Origin: Bacteroidetes bacterium HGW-Bacteroidetes-14
GTDB taxonomy: Bacteria; Bacteroidota; Bacteroidia; Bacteroidales; UBA932
Direction of reading: 5' to 3'
DNA length: 33,096 nucleotides
NCBI GenBank assembly: GCA_002842655.1
Contig: PHDP01000009.1
Span: forward strand, 1-33,096
The position numbers were made by a program, and so were the translations under genes. A model generated the notes under the pieces. That model worked only from the letters and a program-made list of their open reading frames with translations. It was not told the origin of the DNA and ran no database searches. Shown piece by piece: positions 8,640 through 15,911 of the stretch (its first letter is position 1; the number at the start of each line of letters is the position of its first letter).

Positions 8640-10055
8640 TTAAAATAGCAAGTCTCTCTTTCCATTCTTAATAAGTTCGAGTTTGGCAGCTACATCTGCA
8701 CGTTTTGCCTCGTCCTTTATATACCCAAGTTCTCGTTCAATCAGTTCGTAACCTGCTTTTTTTGTTGCATCAGAAGAGTAATCTTCAATGTACTCAGCAA
8801 GTGTAAGCATAGCATTTGGTGTGCAGAAGCGGCCAATAAAGCCCGGTATAGCATATTCCATAAAGTGTTCACCGGTTCTTCCCACTCTGTAACAAGATGT
8901 ACAGAAGCTTGGTATAAAACCTCTTGTTAGCAGCCACTGAATTACAGAATCGAGTTCTCTCTGGTCTCCCACCTTAAATTGCTCGCGGTTTAGCTCCTGA
9001 TTTTTACCCCGCTCTTCCTGATAGCCTCCAATTTCGAGTCTGGTTCCTGCATCAATCTGAGATACTCCAAACTCAATAACGGCATCGCGAACCTCTGCAG
9101 TCTCGCGTGCAGTCATAATCAGTCCTGTATAAGGAACAGCCATTCTGAGAATAGCTACAAGCTGTTTAAATTGCTCGTCTGTAACCTGATATGGCAGATG
9201 AAGGTCAAGGCCGTAAGCAGGCTGAACTCTTGGGAAGCTTATTGTATGCGGACCAACTCCGTATCTGTCCTGAAGGTGGTGAGCATGTTCTACCAGTCCC
9301 AGAACTTCGAATCTCCAGTCGTACAATCCAAACAGAGCACCAATTCCCACATCGTCGTGTCCTCCTTCAAATGCACGGTCCATGGCGTTTAACCTCCACA
9401 TATAGTCGCTTTTGATTCCGGGACCCGGGTGGAATTTCTTATATGTCTCTTTATGATATGTCTCCTGAAATACCTGAAATGTACCTATACCTGCCTCTTT
9501 AACTGTTCTGAATCCCTCAATGCTCAAAGGGGCAGCATTGATGTTAACCCTGCGGATTTCACCATTTCCAACTTTAACATTATAGCATGTTTTTACAGTC
9601 TGTGCAATGTATTCCGGAGTATATTTCGGATGTTCCCCGTAAACCAGAATCAGCCTTTTGTGTCCCTCCTTCTCTAGTGAGGCTACCTCGGCAACAAGCT
9701 CCTGTTCGGAGAGGGTCCTCCTGACAGCAGCAGAGAGAGAACTTCTGAATCCGCAGTACTGACAATTGTTAATACAGTAATTACCAATGTACAGCGGAGC
9801 AAACAGAACAATACGGTTACCGTAAATTGACCGCTTTAGCTCCCTGGCGGTTTCGTAAAGTTCCTCCAGAAGTTCAGGAGATTTAATTGCAAGAAGCTGT
9901 GCAGTCTCTTCAACTGTTAATGCCTGTTTTGATTTGCTCTTCTGGAAGATTTCCCTGATACGAGCCTTATCTTCAAGAGTATTGTTTATGAGTGAATGGA
10001 GCTTGTCGTCGTTTATAAAATCGACGGCGTCCTTTGTAAGTTCGTAATTATTCAT
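8640..10055 (-). CDS. hydG: [FeFe]-hydrogenase maturase HydG, radical SAM tyrosine lyase
   Basis: HydG cleaves tyrosine and supplies CO and cyanide as an Fe(CO)2(CN) unit for the H-cluster of [FeFe] hydrogenases. From the ATG at 10055 it has 471 residues, the usual length. The radical SAM cysteines lie in CINNCQYCGF (Cys94, Cys98, Cys101). The C-terminal auxiliary-cluster motif is present as CTSCYRVGRTGEHFM...GRFC, which separates HydG from the related ThiH. The track ORF begins at a TTG (10109) that would overlap yihY by 62 bp. The ATG at 10055 overlaps yihY by only 8 bp and gives the expected N-terminus (MNNYELTKDAVDFIND). hydE, hydF and hydrogenase subunits are not in the window, so the rest of the system must lie elsewhere if it is functional. 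Confidence 0.95.
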   Translation of the reverse strand: MNNYELTKDAVDFINDDKLHSLINNTLEDKARIREIFQKSKSKQALTVEETAQLLAIKSPELLEELYETARELKRSIYGNRIVLFAPLYIGNYCINNCQYCGFRSSLSAAVRRTLSEQELVAEVASLEKEGHKRLILVYGEHPKYTPEYIAQTVKTCYNVKVGNGEIRRVNINAAPLSIEGFRTVKEAGIGTFQVFQETYHKETYKKFHPGPGIKSDYMWRLNAMDRAFEGGHDDVGIGALFGLYDWRFEVLGLVEHAHHLQDRYGVGPHTISFPRVQPAYGLDLHLPYQVTDEQFKQLVAILRMAVPYTGLIMTARETAEVRDAVIEFGVSQIDAGTRLEIGGYQEERGKNQELNREQFKVGDQRELDSVIQWLLTRGFIPSFCTSCYRVGRTGEHFMEYAIPGFIGRFCTPNAMLTLAEYIEDYSSDATKKAGYELIERELGYIKDEAKRADVAAKLELIKNGKRDLLF

Positions 10056-10983
10056 TGTTAATATTGTATGTGTCAACGTTTTGATATGCATGAGAGAGCT
10101 CTGCTCCAAAGAGAATCAGTGTCCAGCTGATATTCATCCAGACAAGGAAAAGAGGTATTGCGGCAAAAACGCCGTAAACAGCGTTGAGCCCGGATACCAG
10201 TAACTGCGTTTCAAGATAAAAGAACTGTACTACTACGAAAGCAAATGCCACAACCAGGGCAGAATTGAATGCCGCGGCAATTTTAACTTTAATATTTGGA
10301 ATGAAGTAATACATTACAGTAAATACGCCAGTTACAATTGCGTAAAATGTGAGCCAGGTGAAAATGGAAGTAAGCGGTATGATACTGTCAATCTGAAGGC
10401 CTGCGGATTTTAGTGTGTCTGTGTAAATAAGACTCAGAGACATAAAAATTACCACAATAAGAGGGGAGACAAGCAGCAAAAGAGGGTAGTAGAGAGCTCT
10501 TTTCCCAAAAGAGCGATAACGTTCTACCTTCCAAATGTCATTGAATGATTTTTCTATGCTGAGCATCAGCCATATAACTGTCCACAACAGGAACAAGAAA
10601 CTGAATATCCCAAACAGGCCATTTTCTGCTGACTTAATTACATTATTTGCAAACTGCAGAAGATACTCAATAATATCTTCATTTTCTGCAAAATATGTTC
10701 TCAAAAGAGTTTCCAGCCTTTGGGCCAGGCCAAAACCTTTAGTAATTGCAAACATTAATGCAACAAAAGGCACAAGCGACATAGCAGAGAAAAAACTGAG
10801 AGCCACAGACTGCAGCCCCACTTTGTCACTGTTGAATCCTCTTAATGTTATAATCAGAACTTTAAGATATCTGACCATTCGGGCCTTCATGATACTTAGC
10901 TCAGAAAGATCCAGATGCCAGATATCAGTTAAAACAAACTTGAGAATTCTCTGATATGTATGCTTTACCTTATTCTTTTTCAA
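10048..10983 (-). CDS. YihY/BrkB-family inner-membrane protein
   Basis: The protein has 311 residues with about six hydrophobic helices. The segment FNSDKVGLQSVALSFFSAMSLVPFVALMFAI is the family hallmark, followed by FSFLFLLWTVIWLMLSIEKSFNDIW. Near the end is FAAIPLFLVWMNISWTLILFGAELSHAYQN, the usual C-terminal signature. The family was once annotated as ribonuclease BN, an assignment no longer accepted; its function is unknown, with transport or envelope roles suggested. Its start overlaps the thioesterase gene by 4 bp and its stop lies inside the first codons of hydG, so it appears to be co-translated within the run. Confidence 0.88.
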   Translation of the reverse strand: MKKNKVKHTYQRILKFVLTDIWHLDLSELSIMKARMVRYLKVLIITLRGFNSDKVGLQSVALSFFSAMSLVPFVALMFAITKGFGLAQRLETLLRTYFAENEDIIEYLLQFANNVIKSAENGLFGIFSFLFLLWTVIWLMLSIEKSFNDIWKVERYRSFGKRALYYPLLLLVSPLIVVIFMSLSLIYTDTLKSAGLQIDSIIPLTSIFTWLTFYAIVTGVFTVMYYFIPNIKVKIAAAFNSALVVAFAFVVVQFFYLETQLLVSGLNAVYGVFAAIPLFLVWMNISWTLILFGAELSHAYQNVDTYNINNE

Positions 10984-11351
10984 GATATTTTATTAAGAAA
11001 CTTAGCCGGATTAATAATGTATCTCAAATGAGTACCTGTGCCTATCACTCCTTTTTCGTCATATGCCGTTACTTTGAAAGTCAGAACTTTCCCATCAACT
11101 GATATTAGTTCTGCCTCGGCATAAACCTTTGCTCCAAGCGGACTTGCCTTTAAGTGCTTTATGTTGACTTCAACACCTACAGTGTCCTGAAATTCCGGAA
11201 GAAAAGACTTTGCTAAAAGGTGAGCTGTCTGTTCCATGAGTGCAATCATTCCAGGTGTTGCGAAGACTTCAAGTAGTCCTGAGCCGTAATATGCGGCAGT
11301 GTCACTTTGTGTTACAACCTTTTCAATCTTGAGCTTTTTCCCGATTTCCAT
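10980..11351 (-). CDS. FlK-like hotdog-fold thioesterase
   Basis: The protein has 123 residues, one hotdog domain. ATPGMIALMEQTAH and NIKHLKASPLG are the signature of the thioesterase group that includes fluoroacetyl-CoA thioesterase FlK. Thr32, Glu40 and His66 have the same spacing (8 and 26 residues) as the FlK catalytic residues Thr42, Glu50 and His76, so the active site looks intact. Homologues are common in anaerobes that will never meet fluoroacetate, so the natural acyl-CoA substrate is probably something else and cannot be read from the sequence. It sits 2 nt after the flavodiiron gene and overlaps yihY by 4 bp. Confidence 0.8.
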   Translation of the reverse strand: MEIGKKLKIEKVVTQSDTAAYYGSGLLEVFATPGMIALMEQTAHLLAKSFLPEFQDTVGVEVNIKHLKASPLGAKVYAEAELISVDGKVLTFKVTAYDEKGVIGTGTHLRYIINPAKFLNKIS

Positions 11352-11353
11352 GA

Positions 11354-12529
11354 TTATAAAATGTTTTCTGCTACAGAGCGGAATCCATCCATCTTCATTT
11401 CATCTGGAGCTCCGATGAGTTCAACCGGTTCTGCAATTTTATTCCAAGAGACCTTTTCACTAAATGCAAGCAGCGATTTAAGTCCGCCGCCGTTCCAGCT
11501 GTATGAACCAAAAAGAGCATAATTTTTATCTTTTGGTCCCACAACCGAGAGTTCATGACAGAGATGCTCCATCATTGGGTGCATTCCTGCATTGTATGCG
11601 CTGGATCCAAGGACTACACCCCGGTATTTCCATATTTCACTTATAATGTACGAAGCATGTGTTTTGGAAACATCAAAAATTCTGATGTTTTTAATTCCTC
11701 TTTCTGCTATGAGCCTTGCCAGGTAATCTGCCATCTTTTCTGTGTTACCATACATAGAAGCATAGGCAATTACAACACCCTCTTCAGATACATGCCTGCT
11801 CCACTTGTCGTAAAGTTCAACAGCTTTTGACGGATTGGATCTCCATACAGGTCCGTGTGAAGGGCATATAATTTTAATTTCCAAATCTTTAAGCTTGGCA
11901 AAAGCTTTTTGCACCATATTACTGTACTTTCCAACGATATTTGAGTAGTATCTCCTCATTTCATCCTCATAAAATGAGAAATTGATTTCATCGTCGAAGA
12001 TTCCTCCGTCCAGGGTACCGAAACTTCCAAAAGCATCACATGAGAAGAGTACTTTATCTGTAGTATCGTATGTCATCATGGTTTCCGGCCAGTGTACCCA
12101 GGGAGTGATGTGAAAAGCAAGCTTGTGATAGCCTAAATCAAGAATCTCTCCCTCCTTTACCTCCATAAAGTTTTCATGTGAGATTTTGAAATATGCTTCA
12201 AGCATTTTAAATGCCTTAATATTAGAAACTACCTTTACACCGGGATAAAACTTAAGCAGAACTCCAATCATACTGGAGTGATCTGGTTCCATGTGATTAA
12301 CAACAATGTAGTCAAGTTCTTTCCCGTTCAGATGACTTGCAATTACATCCAGATAATCGTCTTTTGAACCGAATTCAAGGGTGTCAACCAGCGCTGTTTT
12401 TTCATCGTTTATGAGATAGGAATTATATGCAACTCCATTGGGTAATGGCCAGTTGTTTTCGAATAACTCCTTTTTGCGGTCGTTAGTTCCCAGATAGTTG
12501 ATTTTGTTGCTGATAACAATCTGTTTCAT
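11354..12529 (-). CDS. Flavodiiron protein (A-type flavoprotein), O2/NO reductase
   Basis: Flavodiiron proteins reduce oxygen to water or nitric oxide to N2O and protect anaerobes. From the ATG at 12529 the protein has 391 residues. The N-terminal metallo-beta-lactamase-like domain (about 1-240) has the complete diiron ligand set His79, Glu81, Asp83, His84 (HMEPDH), His146 (HWPETMM), Asp165 (SCDAFG) and His225 (CPSHGP). The C-terminal flavodoxin domain begins VIAYASMYGNTEKM, with YNAGMHPMMEHL and GSYSWNGGG further on. It has no rubredoxin or flavin-reductase extension, so it is the simple class needing an external electron donor. The track ORF starts at a TTG (12592) overlapping ligA; the internal ATG gives the usual N-terminus. 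O2 versus NO preference cannot be decided. Confidence 0.94.
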   Translation of the reverse strand: MKQIVISNKINYLGTNDRKKELFENNWPLPNGVAYNSYLINDEKTALVDTLEFGSKDDYLDVIASHLNGKELDYIVVNHMEPDHSSMIGVLLKFYPGVKVVSNIKAFKMLEAYFKISHENFMEVKEGEILDLGYHKLAFHITPWVHWPETMMTYDTTDKVLFSCDAFGSFGTLDGGIFDDEINFSFYEDEMRRYYSNIVGKYSNMVQKAFAKLKDLEIKIICPSHGPVWRSNPSKAVELYDKWSRHVSEEGVVIAYASMYGNTEKMADYLARLIAERGIKNIRIFDVSKTHASYIISEIWKYRGVVLGSSAYNAGMHPMMEHLCHELSVVGPKDKNYALFGSYSWNGGGLKSLLAFSEKVSWNKIAEPVELIGAPDEMKMDGFRSVAENIL

Positions 12530-12578
12530 AAATGGAATAAATGGTTGGTTAATCCTGTTTTTAAGAATGTAAAAGTAA

Positions 12579-14606
12579 TCAATTATTTTCAATTAGCTTC
12601 ATGAATTCCTCTTCATTGAGAATCTTAATTCCAAGACTTTTTGCTTTTTGAATCTTTGAGGGGCCGGGCTCTTCACCGGCCAGGAGGAATGATGTTTTTG
12701 AGCTGACTGATCCGCTGTTTTTGCCGGAGTGCTCTTCAATTAATTTTTTGATCTCATCTCTTGATACAGAAAAATTTCCTGATATTACAATGATTTGATT
12801 TAAAAGCAGTTCAGACTTAGTATTTGCAGCAATTCTCTGCTGAGAAAATTGCAGTCCGGCCTCTTTTAATTCCAGAATAATTTTCTTTGAAGCATCTCCT
12901 GCAAAGTATCCACAAATTGATTCTGCCAGTTTTGCCCCTACATCATCTACCTGTAACAGTTCATCTTTTGAAGCATTTGCCAGGTTATCAATGGTTTCAA
13001 AATGGCTGGCAAGGCTTTTCGCTGTGGTTTCTCCCACATGTCTGATACCAAGTGAGAAGAGAACCTTGTGGAATGGTGCACTAACCGAGTCAGAAATACT
13101 CTTGAGGAACCTTTCAGCAGACCTCTCTTTCCACCCGTCAAGCTGTAAAAGTTCCTCGGTTGTTAGTTTATAGAAGTCAGAAATATTTCGCACAAAACCC
13201 TTATTATAAAGCTGTTCAATTGTTGCATCTCCAGCAAGGATGTTCATGGCTTTTCTGCTGCAGAAATGCAACAGTGATGCTTTGAGCTGAGTAGGACAAG
13301 AGATGAAATTTGGACAGTAATGTCTTGCTTCACTTTCATCTCTTGTTAATGTTGTTCCGCAATCGGGACAACTTTCAGGAAATAAGGGCTTTTGTGAAGT
13401 GATATCTCTTTTTGAAAGTTCGACCCCCGTAATTTTAGGGATTATTTCGCCTCCTTTTTCAACATAAACATAATCGTTCATATGAATATCAAGCAATTCA
13501 ATCTGGTCAAGATTGTGAAGCGATGCCCTTTTAACAATTGTTCCGGAGAGAAGCACAGGCTCAAGGTTAGCTACCGGTGTAATTGCACCCGTCCTGCCCA
13601 CCTGATAATCTATAGAAACTAACTTTGTAAGAGCTCTTTCTGCTTTAAATTTATATGCAGTTGCCCATCTTGGTGATTTTGCGGTGTAACCAAGTTTTGA
13701 CTGGAGTTGCAGGTTATTCACCTTGATAACAACACCATCTGTGGGGTAGGGAAGCTTCTTTCTCTCAATATCCCACAAATCCAGAAAATTAAAAACCTCT
13801 TCTATTGATTTGCAAATCTTAGTATAGCCGGAAACCGGCAACCCCCACGATTTTGCAGCTTCCAGTGCCTCCGAGTGGTTTGAGAAGCGATTTTCATCAG
13901 ATATATAATGATAGAGAATAGCCTCGAGACCTCTCTCTTTGACCAGAGTTGAATCGAGTAATTTTAGTGACCCGGCTGCAGCGTTTCTGGGATTTGCAAA
14001 CAGCTGCTCCTCATTCTCCTCTCTTGATTTGTTCAGCCTGTCAAAAGCGCTCCATGGCATAAATATCTCACCTCTTATCTCAAATTCATCAGGATAGCCG
14101 TAACCTTTAAGGAAACGGGGGACAGATCTTGTGCTTAGAATGTTTTCAGTGACAATATCTCCCTTTTCGCCGTCACCTCTGGTAACTGCATCTTTTAGCT
14201 CTCCCTTATGATATGTAAGCGAAATTGCCGAACCATCAATTTTAAGTTCGCAAACATATTCAACATCAACTCCTGCTATCTTTACAACTCTCTCATTAAA
14301 AGCTATTAGTTCTTCTTTATCGTAAGTATTGCTTAATGAAAGCATAGGGTACTTGTGGAGTTTCTGACTGAACTCATTTTGAGCTCCGCTTGAAGATAAA
14401 TCGCTTCCAACTCTTACAGTTGGAGATGTGTCGGATTTAAAAACCGGGTATTTTTTTTCGAGAGTCTGGAGTTCATTAATAAGAATGTCGAACTCAAAAT
14501 CAGAAATAACAGGTTGATTATCTATGTAATAACGCCTGTTATGTTCATCAATTGTATTTCTTAGCTGCTCAATTCTGGCTGCAATATCTTCAGTGTTTTT
14601 TTTCAT
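12579..14606 (-). CDS. ligA: NAD-dependent DNA ligase
   Basis: LigA seals nicks during replication and repair using NAD+. With the ATG at 14606 it has 675 residues, the normal full length. The adenylation domain has the KxDG motif in CELKIDGSAISL (Lys122). The OB domain contains YQVGRTGAITPVANLEPV. The zinc finger is CPDCGTTLTRDESEARHYCPNFISCP, with all four Cys. Helix-hairpin-helix repeats cover about 490-580 (LFSLGIRHVGETTAKSLASHFETI), and a C-terminal BRCT domain spans the last 75 residues or so. The track start at 14618 is a GTG that falls on the candidate promoter -7 element, so the ATG four codons later is preferred. It is the first gene of the nine-gene run; the flavodiiron gene follows after 49 nt. 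Confidence 0.96.
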   Translation of the reverse strand: MKKNTEDIAARIEQLRNTIDEHNRRYYIDNQPVISDFEFDILINELQTLEKKYPVFKSDTSPTVRVGSDLSSSGAQNEFSQKLHKYPMLSLSNTYDKEELIAFNERVVKIAGVDVEYVCELKIDGSAISLTYHKGELKDAVTRGDGEKGDIVTENILSTRSVPRFLKGYGYPDEFEIRGEIFMPWSAFDRLNKSREENEEQLFANPRNAAAGSLKLLDSTLVKERGLEAILYHYISDENRFSNHSEALEAAKSWGLPVSGYTKICKSIEEVFNFLDLWDIERKKLPYPTDGVVIKVNNLQLQSKLGYTAKSPRWATAYKFKAERALTKLVSIDYQVGRTGAITPVANLEPVLLSGTIVKRASLHNLDQIELLDIHMNDYVYVEKGGEIIPKITGVELSKRDITSQKPLFPESCPDCGTTLTRDESEARHYCPNFISCPTQLKASLLHFCSRKAMNILAGDATIEQLYNKGFVRNISDFYKLTTEELLQLDGWKERSAERFLKSISDSVSAPFHKVLFSLGIRHVGETTAKSLASHFETIDNLANASKDELLQVDDVGAKLAESICGYFAGDASKKIILELKEAGLQFSQQRIAANTKSELLLNQIIVISGNFSVSRDEIKKLIEEHSGKNSGSVSSKTSFLLAGEEPGPSKIQKAKSLGIKILNEEEFMKLIENN

Positions 14607-14617
14607 AATTTTCAACA

Positions 14618-14625
14618 CAAATTTA
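14618..14625 (-). promoter_or_regulatory. ligA: Candidate -7 element for the ligA-ispG run
   Basis: On the minus strand this reads TAAATTTG, an exact TAnnTTTG match. It would start transcription only about 6 nt before the ligA ATG, a very short leader. A -33 TTG is not evident. It sits just inside the divergent pfk promoter region. Confidence 0.45.
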
Positions 14626-14644
14626 CATATTTTTTAATTATTGT

Positions 14645-14652
14645 TAACTTTG
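14645..14652 (+). promoter_or_regulatory. Candidate -7 element for pfk and the GH13 gene
   Basis: TAACTTTG is an exact match to TAnnTTTG and is placed to give a leader of about 15 nt before the ATG at 14674. The -33 region (about 14621-14625, TTTAC) is poor and overlaps the -7 element of the opposite ligA promoter. Confidence 0.55.
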
Positions 14653-14673
14653 CGGGCTCAATAAAGTAACGTG

Positions 14674-15906
14674 ATGAAAAAATCAATTGTAATTTTGACG
14701 GGTGGAGGACCCGCGCCAGGAATGAATACTGTAGTAGGCAGTATTGCAAAAACCTTCATTTCAAACGGATACCGTGTTCTTGGATTTCATGGGGGATACA
14801 AAGGAATCTTCTCAAAAAATCCTAATTTCACCGAAATCGACTTCTTAATGGCTGACTCAATATTTAACAGAGGCGGTTCATATTTGATAATGAGCAGGTA
14901 CAAGCCAACTCCTGTTGATTTCGAACAAAATTTCAATCTGGAATTTTTCAAGGAAAACAACATTAAACTTCTTGTTACAATAGGCGGAGACGATACTGCA
15001 TCAACAGCCAACAGAGTTGCCAAGTTTCTTGCAGAACACAACTTCCCTATTTCAAACATTCACGTACCAAAAACAATCGACAACGATCTTCCACTTCCTC
15101 TGGCCAGGCCAACATTTGGATATGAGTCAGCAAAGTCTGAGGGTGCACGCCTTGCAACAACTGTATATGAAGATGCAAGAACCAGCAATAACTGGTTTGT
15201 AGTTTGCGCAATGGGCCGTTCGGCTGGCCACCTGGCATTTGGTATTGGTTCAGCTGCTCACTATCCTATGATTGTGATTCCGGAAATGTTTGATAAAACA
15301 ACAATAACTATAGATAAGATAGTTAAACTTGCTGTTTCATCAATGGTTAAGAGATTAACTCTTGGTATTAATTATGGTGCAGTAATGATCTCAGAAGGTG
15401 TCTTCCACGAATTGAACGAAGAGGAACTGAAGATGTCAGGAGTTACATTCTCATATGATGAGCATGGTCATCCTGAACTCGGAAAGGTTTCCAAAGCTCA
15501 CATTTTTAACGAAATGGTTGAGAAGGAGATTAAGAAGCTTGGAATTAAAATTAAATCAAGACCGGTAGAACTGGGTTACGAACTCAGATGCCAGTCTCCT
15601 AGTGCATACGATCTTGTATACTGCACAGAGCTTGGAATTGCTGTTCATCAGCTGTTTGATGAAGGAAAAACAGGCTGTATGGTATATATTGATAACCTTG
15701 GAAAGGTTGAGCCTCTTTACCTTAAAGATATTCAGGATCCTGTAACCGGCAAAATTCTGCCAAGACTTGTTAGTCTTCATTCAGACAGGGTACAGGCAAT
15801 CATCAATAATATTATGCACTATATCACTAAAGAGGATTACGAAGCAGCAAAAGAGTATCTTAAGAACCCGGAAGAGTACGATTTCAGGAAGATTCTTAAC
15901 TGGTAA
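14674..15906 (+). CDS. Phosphofructokinase, probably pyrophosphate-dependent
   Basis: This 410-residue protein of the PfkA superfamily phosphorylates fructose 6-phosphate. The phosphate-donor loop reads GGDDTAS; the second Asp, where ATP enzymes have Gly, is the known marker of pyrophosphate use. PKTIDND, with Lys where ATP enzymes usually have Gly, points the same way. TGGGPAPGMN at the N-terminus and AMGRSAGHLAFG mid-protein are further conserved sites. A PPi enzyme is reversible and saves ATP, which suits fermentative metabolism. The track start is a GTG at 14671; the next codon is an ATG and is taken as the start. The GH13 gene follows after 5 nt, so the two are probably one transcript. 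The donor assignment is from motif knowledge, not assay. Confidence 0.9.
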   Translation: MKKSIVILTGGGPAPGMNTVVGSIAKTFISNGYRVLGFHGGYKGIFSKNPNFTEIDFLMADSIFNRGGSYLIMSRYKPTPVDFEQNFNLEFFKENNIKLLVTIGGDDTASTANRVAKFLAEHNFPISNIHVPKTIDNDLPLPLARPTFGYESAKSEGARLATTVYEDARTSNNWFVVCAMGRSAGHLAFGIGSAAHYPMIVIPEMFDKTTITIDKIVKLAVSSMVKRLTLGINYGAVMISEGVFHELNEEELKMSGVTFSYDEHGHPELGKVSKAHIFNEMVEKEIKKLGIKIKSRPVELGYELRCQSPSAYDLVYCTELGIAVHQLFDEGKTGCMVYIDNLGKVEPLYLKDIQDPVTGKILPRLVSLHSDRVQAIINNIMHYITKEDYEAAKEYLKNPEEYDFRKILNW

Positions 15907-15911
15907 TAACT

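Noticed and set aside
10056-10109. N-terminal extension of HydG in the track
   Set aside because: The first codon is TTG, the extra 18 residues have no family similarity, and they overlap yihY by 62 bp. The ATG at 10055 gives the standard length.
10535-10954. 139-residue plus-strand ORF inside yihY
   Set aside because: It is antisense to a well-supported membrane protein gene and resembles no known family.
12530-12592. Upstream extension of the flavodiiron protein
   Set aside because: The start codon is TTG and overlaps ligA. The in-frame ATG at 12529 matches the family N-terminus and diiron ligand numbering.
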